DNA from: Blastochloris viridis
GTDB lineage: Bacteria > Pseudomonadota > Alphaproteobacteria > Rhizobiales > Xanthobacteraceae
Assembly (NCBI RefSeq): GCF_001402875.1
Contig: NZ_CP012946.1
Span: 3,660,842-3,724,841, forward strand
Length of the DNA: 64,000 nucleotides
Reading direction: 5' to 3'
Shown here in pieces: positions 9,082 to 18,412 of the stretch. Under the pieces are notes generated by a model. That model was not told the origin of the DNA. It ran no database searches and saw only the letters and a program-made list of their open reading frames with translations. Position 1 is the stretch's first letter, and every line of letters begins with the position of its first letter. The position numbers and the translations under genes are program-made.

Positions 9082-9858
9082 TCACGGGTCGAGCCGAACC
9101 GGCAGGCCGGCGGCGGCCATCGCGGTCTTGACGTCGCGAATGGTCAGTTCGCCGAAATGGAACAGCGACGCGGCGAGCACGGCCGAGGCGTGGCCGTCGC
9201 GCACGGCATCGACGAAGTGCTGCGGCGCTCCCGCGCCGCCCGAGGCCACCACCGGCACCCGCACCCGGTCGGCGATCGCGCGCGTGAGCGCGACGTCGAA
9301 GCCGGCCTTGGTGCCGTCGCAGTCCATCGAGGTGAGCAGGATTTCCCCGGCGCCGAGGCTGACCACCTCCTCGGCATAGGCGATGGCGTCGAGCCCGGTC
9401 GGGTGGCGGCCGCCATGGGTGAAGATCTCCCAGCGCGCCGGCGCGGCGGGCGGCGACACCCGCTTGGCGTCGATGGCGACGACGATGCACTGGTCGCCGA
9501 ACTTCTCCGCCGCCTCGCGCACGAAGTCGCGGCGGTTCACCGCGGCGGTGTTGATCGACACCTTGTCGGCGCCGGCGAGCAGCAACGCCCGGATGTCGTC
9601 CACCGTGCGCACGCCGCCGCCCACCGTCAGCGGCATGAAGCAGGCTTCCGCGGTGCGCTGCACCACGTCGAGCAGAATGCCGCGCTTCTCGTGGCTGGCG
9701 GTGATGTCGAGGAAGGTCAGCTCGTCCGCACCGGCGGCGTCGTAGGCGATGGCGCAGGCGACCGGATCGCCGGCGTCGCGCAGGTCGACGAACTTGACGC
9801 CCTTGACGACGCGGCCGTCCTTGACGTCGAGGCAGGGAATGACGCGGACCTTGAACAC
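9082..9858 (-). CDS. hisF: Imidazole glycerol phosphate synthase, cyclase subunit
   Basis: HisF is a TIM-barrel cyclase that uses ammonia delivered by HisH to make imidazole glycerol phosphate and AICAR. The AICAR feeds purine synthesis through PurH, also encoded in this window. The 258-residue protein has catalytic Asp11 in [14 protein letters not shown] and a second catalytic Asp in VVAIDAKRV. Phosphate-binding loops are present in both halves (for example GGGVRTVDD and [11 protein letters not shown]). It starts with GTG. The 126-nt gap to hisA contains a compact GGGCGGC-AG-GCCGCCC hairpin at 9878-9893 inside the operon. Confidence 0.97.
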   Translation of the reverse strand: MFKVRVIPCLDVKDGRVVKGVKFVDLRDAGDPVACAIAYDAAGADELTFLDITASHEKRGILLDVVQRTAEACFMPLTVGGGVRTVDDIRALLLAGADKVSINTAAVNRRDFVREAAEKFGDQCIVVAIDAKRVSPPAAPARWEIFTHGGRHPTGLDAIAYAEEVVSLGAGEILLTSMDCDGTKAGFDVALTRAIADRVRVPVVASGGAGAPQHFVDAVRDGHASAVLAASLFHFGELTIRDVKTAMAAAGLPVRLDP

Positions 9859-9984
9859 GGGCTTCGGCTCAGTTGAGGGGCGGCAGGCCGCCCGCGAACA
9901 TCGCGGACGCGTTTAGCACGGTCGCCCGCCGCAAAACCATTCGCCCAAAGGGGGGCCACGGCGCCGGCGGGCAAGGGACGGCGG

Positions 9985-10722
9985 TCATGCCGCGGCTGCG
10001 ACGGCGACCAGCGCCAGCGCCTCGGCCGGGTCCAGCCGGCCGTCATAGAGCGCGCGGCCGGCAATGGCCCCGGTGATGCCGGCGCCTTCGTCCGACAGCA
10101 GGCGCCGAACGTCGTCGAGCGAGGCGAGGCCGCCGGAGGCGATCACCGGGATCGAGATCGCCCGCGCCAGCGCCGCGGTGGCGCCGACATTGAGGCCCTT
10201 CAGCAAGCCGTCGCGGCCGATATCGGTGTAGATGATGGCGGCGACGCCGGCGTCCTCGAACCGCTTGGCGGTGTCGAGCACGGTGGCGTCGGAATCCTCC
10301 GCCCAGCCCTCCACGGCGATAAAGCCGTCCTTGGCGTCGAGCCCGACCGCGATCTGGCCGGGGAAGGCGCGGGCAGCCTCGCGCACCAGCGCCGGATCCT
10401 TGATGGCGGCGGTGCCGATCACCACACGGGCGACGCCGCGCTTCAGCCAGGACTCGATGGTCGCCATGTTGCGGATGCCGCCGCCGAGCTGCACCGGGAT
10501 CGACACGTTTTCGAGAATGGTGCCGACCGCGCTGGCATTGATCGGCCGGCCGGCGAAGGCGCCGTCGAGGTCGACCACGTGCAGCCAGGAGAAGCCGGCG
10601 CCCGCGAAGGCCCGCGCCTGGGCGGCGGGATCGGCGTTGAACACGGTGGCCCGCGCCATGTCGCCCTGCTCGAGGCGAACGCACTGACCGGCTTTGAGAT
10701 CGATGGCAGGATAGAGGATCAC
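9985..10722 (-). CDS. hisA: ProFAR isomerase
   Basis: HisA isomerises ProFAR to PRFAR by an Amadori rearrangement in histidine biosynthesis. It is a 245-residue TIM barrel homologous to HisF. The catalytic Asp8 lies in [10 protein letters not shown], the second catalytic Asp lies in the block after IYTDIGRDG, and GGGIRN and ASGGLASL form phosphate-binding loops. The start codon is GTG, overlapping the hisH TGA as GTGA, so translation of the two is coupled. Confidence 0.96.
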   Translation of the reverse strand: MILYPAIDLKAGQCVRLEQGDMARATVFNADPAAQARAFAGAGFSWLHVVDLDGAFAGRPINASAVGTILENVSIPVQLGGGIRNMATIESWLKRGVARVVIGTAAIKDPALVREAARAFPGQIAVGLDAKDGFIAVEGWAEDSDATVLDTAKRFEDAGVAAIIYTDIGRDGLLKGLNVGATAALARAISIPVIASGGLASLDDVRRLLSDEGAGITGAIAGRALYDGRLDPAEALALVAVAAAA

Positions 10723-11369
10723 GGAGACCAGCTGAGAAAGTTGGCGAGCAGAGCCAGGCCGAGGCGCTGGCTCTTTTCGGGGTGGAACTGGGTGCCGGCC
10801 ATGGTGTCCCTGGCCACGATCGCGGTCACCGGACCGCCATAATCGGCCTCGGCCACCAGATCGGCGCTGTCGCGCGGCGTCAGATGATAGCTATGCACGA
10901 AATAGGCATGCAGCCCGGCCGACCCGGTCGGAATGCCGGCCAGCAGCGGGTGAGGGTGGCGCACCTCGAGGGTGTTCCAGCCCATGTGCGGAATCTTGAG
11001 GGTCGGATCGGACGGCTGGATGCGGTCGACCTCGCCGTCGATCCAGCCGAGGCCCTCGGTCACCTGATACTCGCGGCCGCGCTCGGCCATCAGCTGCATG
11101 CCGACGCAGATGCCGAGGAACGGCCGGCCGCGGCGGTGCACGGTCTCCTCCAGCGCCGCGATCATGCCGGGAATGGCGTCGAGCCCGGCGCGGCAGTCGG
11201 CGTACGCGCCGACCCCCGGCAGCACGATGCGGTCGGCGCGGCGGATGACGTCGGGGTCGGCGGTGACCGCGATGTCCTGGGTGCGGCCGGCATCCTGGGC
11301 GGCGCGCTCGAGCGCCTTCTTGGCCGAGTGCAGATTGCCCGAGCCGTAGTCTACGATCGCGACGGACAT
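10719..11369 (-). CDS. hisH: Imidazole glycerol phosphate synthase, glutamine amidotransferase subunit
   Basis: HisH is the class I glutamine amidotransferase that supplies ammonia to HisF. The 216-residue protein has the nucleophile Cys88 in GICVGMQLM, the oxyanion block PGVGAYADC and the C-terminal His-Glu pair in [10 protein letters not shown] chose the ATG at 11369 because [13 protein letters not shown] is the normal N-terminus. Longer in-frame reading upstream is only a shadow of the preceding gene. The start overlaps the stop of the DUF2628 gene (TGATG) and the end overlaps the hisA start. Confidence 0.96.
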   Translation of the reverse strand: MSVAIVDYGSGNLHSAKKALERAAQDAGRTQDIAVTADPDVIRRADRIVLPGVGAYADCRAGLDAIPGMIAALEETVHRRGRPFLGICVGMQLMAERGREYQVTEGLGWIDGEVDRIQPSDPTLKIPHMGWNTLEVRHPHPLLAGIPTGSAGLHAYFVHSYHLTPRDSADLVAEADYGGPVTAIVARDTMAGTQFHPEKSQRLGLALLANFLSWSP

Positions 11370-11821
11370 CACGCCCCCAGTGCGGAAGGTTGGCCGATCG
11401 CGCCGGCCTGCACCTGATCGGGCGCAGGATCCCGCGGCACGAGCGGGCGCGTCGTCGAGAAGAAGCGGTGCTCGGCAGCCTCGAGGCTGGGCTCGGACAG
11501 CACGGCGACGAGGCGGAAGCCGCGCCGCCCCAGCGTCCAGCGCCGGAGATTGGCCGCCTCCAGCCCGACGATCACCGAGCTCGCCAGGTTCAGCACCGCC
11601 GCCGCGGTCGGAAGGTCGAGCAGCACCAGCGCGACGTTGAGCGCCACCATTGCCGCAAGATAGAGCACGGCCACCAGCCACAGCCGCCGCACCAGCATCC
11701 ACGGCAGCGGCACCAGCAGCGCCCACCACGACAGCCCGTCCTTGACGAATTCGATGCGTTCGGCCTGATCGAACCAGCCGCGGCCGCGGGCAGGGGGTTC
11801 ATGAACCGTCCAGATTGCCAT
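11369..11821 (-). CDS. DUF2628 domain membrane protein
   Basis: This 150-residue protein of unknown function is regularly found between hisB and hisH in Hyphomicrobiales. A soluble N-terminus ([10 protein letters not shown]) with a conserved [20 protein letters not shown] stretch precedes two or three hydrophobic segments (about residues 35-90). A cytosolic-looking C-terminal tail begins near [12 protein letters not shown]. It is translationally coupled to hisH by a TGATG overlap. Nothing in the sequence ties it to histidine chemistry. Confidence 0.82.
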   Translation of the reverse strand: MAIWTVHEPPARGRGWFDQAERIEFVKDGLSWWALLVPLPWMLVRRLWLVAVLYLAAMVALNVALVLLDLPTAAAVLNLASSVIVGLEAANLRRWTLGRRGFRLVAVLSEPSLEAAEHRFFSTTRPLVPRDPAPDQVQAGAIGQPSALGA

Positions 11822-11957
11822 GGCCTTGATCTCCGCCCGACTGGGGCTCCTCAGATTTCACGCCGAGACCGCGGTCTTACGCAACATTTCCGTGTTGCGC
11901 CATCCGAACCCGGCATGACGCGGCCTCAACGTTTTCGGTAACGCTTGGGGGCCGCTG

Positions 11958-12551
11958 TCAGTCTCCCAGCCGCCCCTTGGTCGATGGCACCGCCCCTTCC
12001 AGCGCCGGGTCCAGCGCCACCGCGGCCCGCAGCGCCCGTGCCAGGCCCTTGAAGCAGCTCTCGGCGATGTGATGGGCGTTGACGCCATAGAGCGTCTCGA
12101 CGTGCAGCGTCAGGCCGGCGTGGGTGGCGAACGCCTGGAAGAACTCGCGCACCAGCTCGGTGTCGAAGGTACCGATCTTGGCGGCCGGAAAGGCGGTGCG
12201 CCACACCAGCATCGGCCGGCCGGAGATGTCGATCACCACCCGGGTCAGGGTCTCATCCATCGGCACATGCACGTCGGCGTAGCGGTTGATGCCGGCGAGG
12301 TCGCCGAGCGCCCGCCGCACCGCCTGGCCGAGCGCGATGCCGACGTCCTCGACGGTGTGGTGGTCGTCGACCTGCAGGTCGCCCTCGGCGGCGACGGTGA
12401 GATCGATGCGGCCGTGGCGGGCGACCTGCTCCAGCATGTGGTCGAAGAAGCCGACGCCGGTGGCGATCCGCGCGGTGCCGCGGCCGTCGAGGTCGAGGTC
12501 GATCCTGATCTTGGTTTCGCGCGTGTCGCGCTCGATCGCGGCAGTCCGCAT
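11958..12551 (-). CDS. hisB: Imidazoleglycerol-phosphate dehydratase
   Basis: The 197-residue enzyme dehydrates imidazole glycerol phosphate using two manganese ions; it is the stand-alone (non-bifunctional) type. Two metal-binding motifs are visible: [10 protein letters not shown] in the first half and [11 protein letters not shown] in the second. It is the first gene of the minus-strand his cluster, and its ATG faces hslV across a 155-nt divergent intergenic region that should contain both promoters. No histidine attenuator or leader peptide was seen upstream. Confidence 0.97.
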   Translation of the reverse strand: MRTAAIERDTRETKIRIDLDLDGRGTARIATGVGFFDHMLEQVARHGRIDLTVAAEGDLQVDDHHTVEDVGIALGQAVRRALGDLAGINRYADVHVPMDETLTRVVIDISGRPMLVWRTAFPAAKIGTFDTELVREFFQAFATHAGLTLHVETLYGVNAHHIAESCFKGLARALRAAVALDPALEGAVPSTKGRLGD

Positions 12552-12649
12552 AGGTGTGACTGGGTATGGTGTGAGGGGCCGGAGACAAAAGTGGAGGCTT
12601 TCCTAGCAGGCCGGCGCAGGTTTCGCCACCGCGCGTGTGCCTCGGCCGA

Positions 12650-12681
12650 TTTGCAGCGCTTGAGCGGCGTGCCTACATAGG
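12650..12681 (+). promoter_or_regulatory. Candidate RpoH (heat-shock) promoter for hslVU
   Basis: CCTACATAGG (12672-12681) matches the alphaproteobacterial RpoH -10 consensus CYTATNTNNG with one mismatch. TTTG (12650-12653) lies 18 nt upstream as a CTTG-like -35. hslVU is a typical RpoH target in this class. Assigned by eye. Confidence 0.35.
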
Positions 12682-12706
12682 TTCCAACCTTTGGAGCGGC
12701 CTTCCC

Positions 12707-13273
12707 ATGAATGCGCACGAGAACTCCGCCATGCCGGTGTGGCACGGCACCACCATTCTCACCGTCCGCAAGGGCGGGGTGGTGGCGGTCGGCGGCGACG
12801 GTCAGGTCACGCTTGGCCAGACCGTGATCAAGTCCAACGCCAAGAAGGTACGCCGGATCGGCAAGGGCGACGTGATCGGCGGCTTCGCCGGCGCCACCGC
12901 CGATGCCTTCACCTTGTTCGAGCGGCTGGAGGGCAAGCTCGACCAGTATCCCGGCCAGCTGGTGCGCGCCTGCGTGGAGCTGGCGAAAGACTGGCGCACC
13001 GACCGCTACCTGCGCCGGTTGGAAGCGATGATGATCGTCGCCGACCGCGAGGCGACCCTGGTTCTCTCCGGCAATGGCGACGTCTTGGAGCCGGAGGCTG
13101 GCGTCGCCGGCATTGGCTCGGGCGGCACCTTCGCGCTGGCGGCGGCGCGCGCCTTGATCGACACCGACCTGCCGGCTGAGGCGATCGTTCGGAAGTCGCT
13201 CGGCATCGCCGCCGACATCTGCGTCTATACCAACCGCGAGATCGTGGTGGAGGCTCTCGATGGCGCCCGTTGA
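12707..13273 (+). CDS. hslV: ATP-dependent protease peptidase subunit HslV
   Basis: HslV is the proteasome-like peptidase of the HslVU (ClpQY) complex, a cytosolic double ring degrading misfolded and regulatory proteins. The 188-residue protein has the family's N-terminal threonine in [12 protein letters not shown] (Thr15, exposed by propeptide removal). The [11 protein letters not shown] and [15 protein letters not shown] blocks are also conserved. I chose the ATG at 12707, behind GGAG at 12693-12696, because the sequence upstream is not homologous. It overlaps hslU by 14 nt. Confidence 0.96.
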   Translation: MNAHENSAMPVWHGTTILTVRKGGVVAVGGDGQVTLGQTVIKSNAKKVRRIGKGDVIGGFAGATADAFTLFERLEGKLDQYPGQLVRACVELAKDWRTDRYLRRLEAMMIVADREATLVLSGNGDVLEPEAGVAGIGSGGTFALAAARALIDTDLPAEAIVRKSLGIAADICVYTNREIVVEALDGAR

Positions 13274-14600
13274 CCCCCGTCCCGATCCGCTGATGAAGAG
13301 CACCTTCTCCCCCCGCGAGATCGTCTCCGAGCTCGACCGCTTCATCGTCGGCCAGGGCGCCGCCAAGCGCGCGGTGGCGATCGCGCTGCGCAACCGCTGG
13401 CGGCGGCTGCAGCTCGACGACAAGCTGCGCGAGGAGGTGCTGCCCAAGAACATCCTGATGATCGGCCCGACCGGCGTCGGCAAGACCGAAATCGCCCGCC
13501 GGCTGGCGCGTCTGGCCGGGGCGCCGTTTCTGAAGGTGGAAGCGACCAAGTTCACCGAGGTCGGCTATGTCGGCCGCGACGTCGAGCAGATCGTGCGCGA
13601 CCTGCTCGAAGTCGGCATCGCCTTGGTGCGCGACGAAAAGCGCAAGGCGGTGCAGGCGCGGGCCCATCTTGCCGCCGAGGAGCGGGTACTCGACGCCTTG
13701 GTCGGCCCCGGCGCCACCCCGGCGACCCGAGAGTCGTTCCGCCGCCGGCTGCGCTCGGGCGAGATCGACGACAAGGAGATCGACATCGAGGTGCAGGCCG
13801 GCTCCTCCGGCGCGCCGATGTTCGAGATACCCGGCATGCCCGGCGCCCAGATGGGGGCGATGTCGCTCAACGACCTGTTCGGCAAGATGGCCGGGCGCAC
13901 CCGCACCCGCCGCACCTCCGTCCGCGAGGCCTACGCTCCGCTGATCGCCGAGGAATCCGACAAGCTGCTGGATCAAGATACCATCGTGCAGGAGGCGATC
14001 CGCCAAGTCGAGAACAATGGCATCGTGTTCCTCGACGAGATCGACAAGATTTGCGCCCGCGAGGGCGCGCGGGTCGGCGATGTCTCGCGCGAAGGCGTGC
14101 AGCGCGACCTATTGCCCCTGATCGAGGGCACCACGGTGTCGACCAAGCACGGCGCGGTGAAGACCGACCATATTCTCTTCATCGCCTCGGGCGCCTTCCA
14201 TGTCGCCAAGCCGTCGGACCTGTTGCCCGAGCTGCAGGGCCGGCTGCCGATCCGGGTCGAGCTTCAGGCGCTGACGCGGGATGACCTGAAGCGCATCCTC
14301 ACCGAGCCGGAGGCCTCGCTGATCAAGCAGACCATCGCGTTGTTGGCGACCGAGGGGGTGACGCTGGCGTTCACCGCCGACGCCATCGACGCCATTGCCG
14401 ACGCCGCGGTGAGCGTGAACTCCACGGTCGAGAACATCGGCGCGCGGCGGCTGCAGACGGTGATCGAGCGGGTGCTCGACGACATCAGCTTCTCGGCGCC
14501 CGACCGCTCCGGCGAAACCGTGGCCATCGACGCGCCCTACGTGCAGAGCGCCGTCGGCGACCTCGCCAAGAACGCCGATCTGTCGCGCTTCATTCTTTAG
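13260..14600 (+). CDS. hslU: ATP-dependent protease ATPase subunit HslU
   Basis: HslU is the AAA+ unfoldase that feeds substrates to HslV. The 446-residue protein begins with the canonical [19 protein letters not shown]. It has Walker [10 protein letters not shown], Walker [13 protein letters not shown], the pore-loop [10 protein letters not shown] region and the C-terminal DLSRFIL tail that docks into HslV. The intermediate I domain spans roughly residues 110-235. An ATG at 13293 would remove eleven residues and is equally plausible from homology; the ATG at 13260 overlaps hslV and suggests coupling. Confidence 0.96.
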   Translation: MAPVDPRPDPLMKSTFSPREIVSELDRFIVGQGAAKRAVAIALRNRWRRLQLDDKLREEVLPKNILMIGPTGVGKTEIARRLARLAGAPFLKVEATKFTEVGYVGRDVEQIVRDLLEVGIALVRDEKRKAVQARAHLAAEERVLDALVGPGATPATRESFRRRLRSGEIDDKEIDIEVQAGSSGAPMFEIPGMPGAQMGAMSLNDLFGKMAGRTRTRRTSVREAYAPLIAEESDKLLDQDTIVQEAIRQVENNGIVFLDEIDKICAREGARVGDVSREGVQRDLLPLIEGTTVSTKHGAVKTDHILFIASGAFHVAKPSDLLPELQGRLPIRVELQALTRDDLKRILTEPEASLIKQTIALLATEGVTLAFTADAIDAIADAAVSVNSTVENIGARRLQTVIERVLDDISFSAPDRSGETVAIDAPYVQSAVGDLAKNADLSRFIL

Positions 14601-14618
14601 GGCGCGCCAAACCGGGAG

Positions 14619-14681
14619 CCTCATGCTGAGGAGATGCCATCAGCCATCGTCTCGAAGCATGGGGCGGTCCCGCATCCCTCT
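14619..14681. repeat. Palindromic repeat family A, degenerate copy 2
   Basis: CCTCA-TGC-TGAGG (14619-14631) is followed by a GTCTCGAAGCATGG segment. This resembles in rearranged form the CTCATGGTTCGAGACG and CCTCATCC arms of the better copy at 16497-16610. It lies between hslU and prfC. Confidence 0.4.
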
Positions 14682-14809
14682 GTGACGGCGGTGTGGCAGG
14701 CGGCGCGCGGTGCGGTTTCGATGATTGACACCGGCCCGCCGGCGTGTTGAACCGCCACGCCTGTTCCTTCCGGATCGCTGCTCCCACGCACCAATGGGCA
14801 CGCCTGTGC

Positions 14810-14860
14810 CGCGGCAGCGGATGCGCTGCCGCGCGGTTCTGAACATCACGCCGTGATGTT
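14810..14860. promoter_or_regulatory. Hairpin plus 19-bp palindrome upstream of prfC
   Basis: A 10-bp stem CGCGGCAGCG / CGCTGCCGCG with a 4-nt loop (14810-14833) is followed by the perfect palindrome AACATCACG-C-CGTGATGTT (14842-14860). The palindrome ends 17 nt before the first prfC ATG, so it is placed to act as an operator or mRNA structure. No regulator is identified. Confidence 0.45.
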
Positions 14861-14877
14861 TCGGAACATACAACTGA

Positions 14878-16479
14878 ATGGACTTTGCCATGGCTGCCGA
14901 AACGAGATCGCCCGCGGCAACGCGCCGGACCTTCGCCATCATCTCGCACCCGGACGCCGGCAAGACCACGCTGACCGAGAAGCTGCTGCTGTTCGGCGGC
15001 GCCATCCAGATGGCCGGGCACGTCCGCGCCCGCGGCCAGAACCGCCGCACGAGATCCGACTGGCTGGAGATCGAGCGCTCGCGCGGCATCTCGGTGTCGT
15101 CGTCGGTGATGACGTTCGAACGCAACGGCATCACCTTCAACCTGCTCGACACCCCCGGCCACGCCGACTTTTCCGAGGACACCTACCGCACCTTGAGCGC
15201 GGTCGACGCCGCGGTGATGGTGATCGACGCCGCCAAGGGCATCGAGAGCCAGACCCGCAAGCTGTTCGAGGTGTGCCGGCTGCGCGACATCCCGATCGTC
15301 ACCTTCATCAACAAGATCGACCGCGAGGGCCTCGATCCGCTGGCGCTGCTCGACGAGATCTCGTCGGGCCTCGCGCTCGACCTGACGTTGTGGACCTGGC
15401 CGATCGGCATGGGCGTCGACTTCCGCGGCGTCTACGACATCCGCCGCTCGCGGCTGTTGATGCCCAAGGAAATCCGCACCGATGCGTTCGGCCGCACGGT
15501 CGAGCTCGCCGACGCCGGCGCCATCGCCGATCTGCCCGAGGTTGAGAGCCGCATCGCCGAGCCGGCGCTGGAGATGCTCGACCTCTGTCTCGACGATCTG
15601 CCCAAGTTCGACCACCTATCGTTCCTGGAAGGCCACTTGTCGCCGGTCATCTTCGGCAGCGCGCTGAAGGACTTCGGTGTCGGCGAGTTGCTCGATTTTC
15701 TGGTGCAGTACGGCCCCGGCGCCCTGCCGCGCGCCACCAATGTGCGCAACATCGAACCCACCGAACCGGCGGTCAGCGGCTTTGTCTTCAAAGTCCAGGC
15801 CAACATGGACCGCAATCACCGCGATCGCGTCGCCTTCGTCCGGCTGTGCTCGGGGCGGTTCAAGGCCGGCATGAAGCTGTACCACGTCCGTGAGAAGCGG
15901 CAGGTTGCCATCAATGCGCCGATCTTCTTCTTCGCCCAGCAGCGCGAGAGCGCCGACGAGGCCTTCCCCGGCGATATCATCGGCATTCCCAACCACGGCC
16001 TGCTCCGGGTTGGCGACACCCTGACCGAAGGCGAGGCGCTCAATTTCGTCGGCATCCCCAACTTCGCGCCGGAGGTGCTGCGGCGGGTGATCTTCTCCGA
16101 CTCGCTGAAGGCGAAGCAGCTCAACCGCGCCCTCAGCGACATGGCCGAGGAGGGCGTCGCCCAGATCTTCCGCCCGGTGAACGGGGCGTGGCCGATCCTG
16201 GGCGCGGTCGGCACGCTGCAGCTGGAGGTGCTGGCCTCCCGGCTCGACCAGGAATACGGCCTGCCGATCAAGCTGGAGACCGCGCCGTACGAATTGGCGC
16301 GCTGGGTGGCAAGCGACCACCCTGACGAGCTCAAGCGTTTCGTCGAGGCCAACCGCTCCAACGTCGCCGAGGACAAGGACGAGGCGCTGACCTTTCTGGC
16401 CAAGAACGCCTGGACGCTCAACCGCACCATGGAGGAATGGCCGGGCATCCGTTTTCTGGCGGTGCGCGAGCGCTATTGA
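14878..16479 (+). CDS. prfC: Peptide chain release factor 3
   Basis: RF3 is a translational GTPase that recycles RF1/RF2 from terminating ribosomes. The 533-residue protein has G1 SHPDAGKTTLTEK, the switch block IERSRGISVSSSV, G3 DTPGHADFSED and G4 NKIDREG, then the RF3-specific domains II and III (about residues 300-533). A second ATG at 14890 is an alternative start. A hairpin and a strong palindrome lie directly upstream, which may control expression. The gene is flanked on both sides by copies of a dispersed palindromic repeat. RF3 has a patchy distribution in bacteria. Confidence 0.95.
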   Translation: MDFAMAAETRSPAATRRTFAIISHPDAGKTTLTEKLLLFGGAIQMAGHVRARGQNRRTRSDWLEIERSRGISVSSSVMTFERNGITFNLLDTPGHADFSEDTYRTLSAVDAAVMVIDAAKGIESQTRKLFEVCRLRDIPIVTFINKIDREGLDPLALLDEISSGLALDLTLWTWPIGMGVDFRGVYDIRRSRLLMPKEIRTDAFGRTVELADAGAIADLPEVESRIAEPALEMLDLCLDDLPKFDHLSFLEGHLSPVIFGSALKDFGVGELLDFLVQYGPGALPRATNVRNIEPTEPAVSGFVFKVQANMDRNHRDRVAFVRLCSGRFKAGMKLYHVREKRQVAINAPIFFFAQQRESADEAFPGDIIGIPNHGLLRVGDTLTEGEALNFVGIPNFAPEVLRRVIFSDSLKAKQLNRALSDMAEEGVAQIFRPVNGAWPILGAVGTLQLEVLASRLDQEYGLPIKLETAPYELARWVASDHPDELKRFVEANRSNVAEDKDEALTFLAKNAWTLNRTMEEWPGIRFLAVRERY

Positions 16480-16496
16480 GCGGACGCTCGTCCGCG

Positions 16497-16610
16497 CTCA
16501 TGGTTCGAGACGCCAGAGGCGTCGTCTCGAACCATGAGGGCTTCGCCCCGGCTCATGCTCCACCTTTCCTCATCCTTCGAGACGGCCTTTCGGGCCTCCT
16601 CAGGATGAGG
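16497..16610. repeat. Palindromic repeat family A, copy 3 (two adjacent hairpins)
   Basis: The first hairpin has perfect 16-nt arms CTCATGGTTCGAGACG (16497-16512) and the reverse complement at 16523-16538. The second has outer arms CCTCATCC (16568-16575) and GGATGAGG (16603-16610), with CTTCGAGACGG and CCTCCTCA inside. The element sits between convergent prfC and smr and may also work as a bidirectional terminator. Confidence 0.65.
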
Positions 16611-16630
16611 ACGCGCAGGCGGCATCCGGT

Positions 16631-17215
16631 TCACTCCCGCCGCCGCCGCACCCGGACGTACAGCGCGCCCTCGCCGCCATGGAGAACGTGCGCGGTCTCG
16701 AACCCCACCACCAGCGGCCGCAACTCGGCCGCCTCCAGCCACAGCGGCACCTCGCGGCGCAGCACCCCCCTCTCGGGGCCCCAGCCCGCGGGCGCGCCCT
16801 TGCCGGTGATCACCAGCACGATGCGGGCACCATGGCCCTGGGCCTGGATCAGGAACCGCGTCAGCCGGCCGTGGGCCTCGTGCCGCGTCAGGCCGTGGAG
16901 GTCGATGCGGGCGTCGATCTCTACCACCCCGCGCACCAGGCGCAACCGGGTGCGCCGCTCGATCGGCGCCAACGGCGGTGGCCCAGCCGGCGGTCGCGGG
17001 GTCGCGGTTTTTCCCGGAGCCTTGGCCAGCTTGGCAACCGGTGGCTTGCCGGCAAGCTCGACCTCTGCGCCCGGTGCGGCCGGCTCCGAACCCGATTTGA
17101 CGTCCTTCTTGGGCCGCGGCTTGCGGCCGCGCAGCGGCCGGATCTCGCGGATGACGTGTTCCCACAAGGCACGGTCGGCGTCCGAAAGTGAGCCGCGGGT
17201 TCGCCGCGGGCTCAT
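16631..17215 (-). CDS. Smr/MutS2 domain protein
   Basis: A 194-residue protein with a C-terminal Smr domain (about residues 100-194), recognisable from IDLHGLTRHEA and the VITGKGAP loop. The Smr domain is a putative nicking endonuclease or RNA-processing fold found alone or at the end of MutS2; its role here is unknown. The N-terminal half is charged and low in complexity. The ATG overlaps the mltA stop (ATGA), so the gene is coupled to mltA, a common alphaproteobacterial arrangement. It is not a full MutS2, since no MutS core is present. Confidence 0.87.
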   Translation of the reverse strand: MSPRRTRGSLSDADRALWEHVIREIRPLRGRKPRPKKDVKSGSEPAAPGAEVELAGKPPVAKLAKAPGKTATPRPPAGPPPLAPIERRTRLRLVRGVVEIDARIDLHGLTRHEAHGRLTRFLIQAQGHGARIVLVITGKGAPAGWGPERGVLRREVPLWLEAAELRPLVVGFETAHVLHGGEGALYVRVRRRRE

Positions 17216-18384
17216 CGCGCCGGCTGCCCGACCGAAGCCGGGTCCACCCCGCGCGGCAGCAGGATGACGAAGCGACCGGGGTGGCGGATGCGGCCGGCGA
17301 CGGCGCCGGCGTCCGTCCCAGCGCCGAAATAGATATCGGCGCGGGCCGGCCCGACGATGGCGGTGCCGGTATCCTGGGCAATCATAAGCCGGCCGAACGG
17401 GTCGGCAGCACCGGCTTTTGCCAACGGCAGGCTGGCTTCGATCCAGAACGGCGTGCCGTAGCCATGAAGCAGCCGGTCGATCGCGATCGAGCGCCCCGGC
17501 GTCAGTGGCAGGCCTTGGGCGCCGATGGCGTGCTGGTCTGTGGTGAGGTCTGCCTTGCGGAAGAACACGTAGGAGCGGTTCATCCGCATCAGCTCGCGGC
17601 CATCGTGCGGATTGGCCTCGATGTAGGCGCGGATGCGGTCGAGCGTCATCTCGTCTTTCGGCACCAGGCCGCGCGCGATCAGGATGCGGCCGACCGGCGT
17701 GTAGTCGTGGCCGTTACGGGCGGCGAACGCCAGCCGCAGCATCCTGCCGTCCGGCAGCCGCACCCGGGCTGAACCCTGGATCTGGCAGAAAAATGCGTCG
17801 ACCGGATCCTTCAGCCACACCAGGGCGTGGCGGCGGAGATCAACCGCACCGGTCTCGATGGCGGCTCGGTCGAACCACGGCTCCGCCGGCCGGCCGTCCT
17901 TGCGGCTGCCGATGCGGCGGGCCAGCTCCGGCGGGACCGCGAGCAGCGGCGTGGCATAGGTGGCCGAGGGGGAGAGCGCGCCGTCGACGATCGGCTCATA
18001 ATAGCCGGTGAGAAAGCCCTCGCCGCCGCCGCCGGGCGCGATGTGGAACGGGCGGAACCGGGTCTCGAAGAACTGCCGTGCCGCCCCGGCATCCGGGGCC
18101 GGATCGGCCACCGCGTCGGCGCACACCGCCCGAAGGCCGTCAGCGAGCGGGCGCGCCGCTCGCGACGGCGTCGCCGCGGCCGTGATGGCGCGGCAACTGG
18201 CGAGGAAGGTGGCAAACGCCGCGGCATGGTCGTCGCGGCGCCAGCCCTCCAGCTGTTCGAACGTCAGCGGCTCGAGCGCCGCATCGGCGAGGCGGGGCGC
18301 CGACACGGCCGGGGTCATCAAAGCGCCGAGGGCGATCGCAGCGGCGGTCGCCACCGCGGTTCGGAATGATGTTGGCGCTGCCAC
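17212..18384 (-). CDS. mltA: Membrane-bound lytic murein transglycosylase A
   Basis: MltA cleaves peptidoglycan glycan strands, forming 1,6-anhydro-muramic ends in the periplasm. The 390-residue protein begins with GTG and has an N-terminal signal-like hydrophobic segment (about residues 9-28, ending in an Ala-rich VSA cleavage region). The MltA core includes FLTGYYEP and YVFFRKAD, and the 3D domain contains AQDTGTAIVG and ARADIYFGAG, where the catalytic Asp is expected. No clear lipobox cysteine is seen, so it may be soluble or N-terminally anchored. It overlaps smr and follows the timA-like gene. Confidence 0.92.
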   Translation of the reverse strand: MAAPTSFRTAVATAAAIALGALMTPAVSAPRLADAALEPLTFEQLEGWRRDDHAAAFATFLASCRAITAAATPSRAARPLADGLRAVCADAVADPAPDAGAARQFFETRFRPFHIAPGGGGEGFLTGYYEPIVDGALSPSATYATPLLAVPPELARRIGSRKDGRPAEPWFDRAAIETGAVDLRRHALVWLKDPVDAFFCQIQGSARVRLPDGRMLRLAFAARNGHDYTPVGRILIARGLVPKDEMTLDRIRAYIEANPHDGRELMRMNRSYVFFRKADLTTDQHAIGAQGLPLTPGRSIAIDRLLHGYGTPFWIEASLPLAKAGAADPFGRLMIAQDTGTAIVGPARADIYFGAGTDAGAVAGRIRHPGRFVILLPRGVDPASVGQPAR

Positions 18385-18412
18385 GGCAGGGGTTCCGGCA
18401 TTGCGGCCGCGG

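Noticed and set aside
12245..13555. 436-codon minus-strand frame over hslV and hislike region
   Set aside because: It is antisense to hslV and out of frame with hisB; composition is typical of GC-rich shadow reading.
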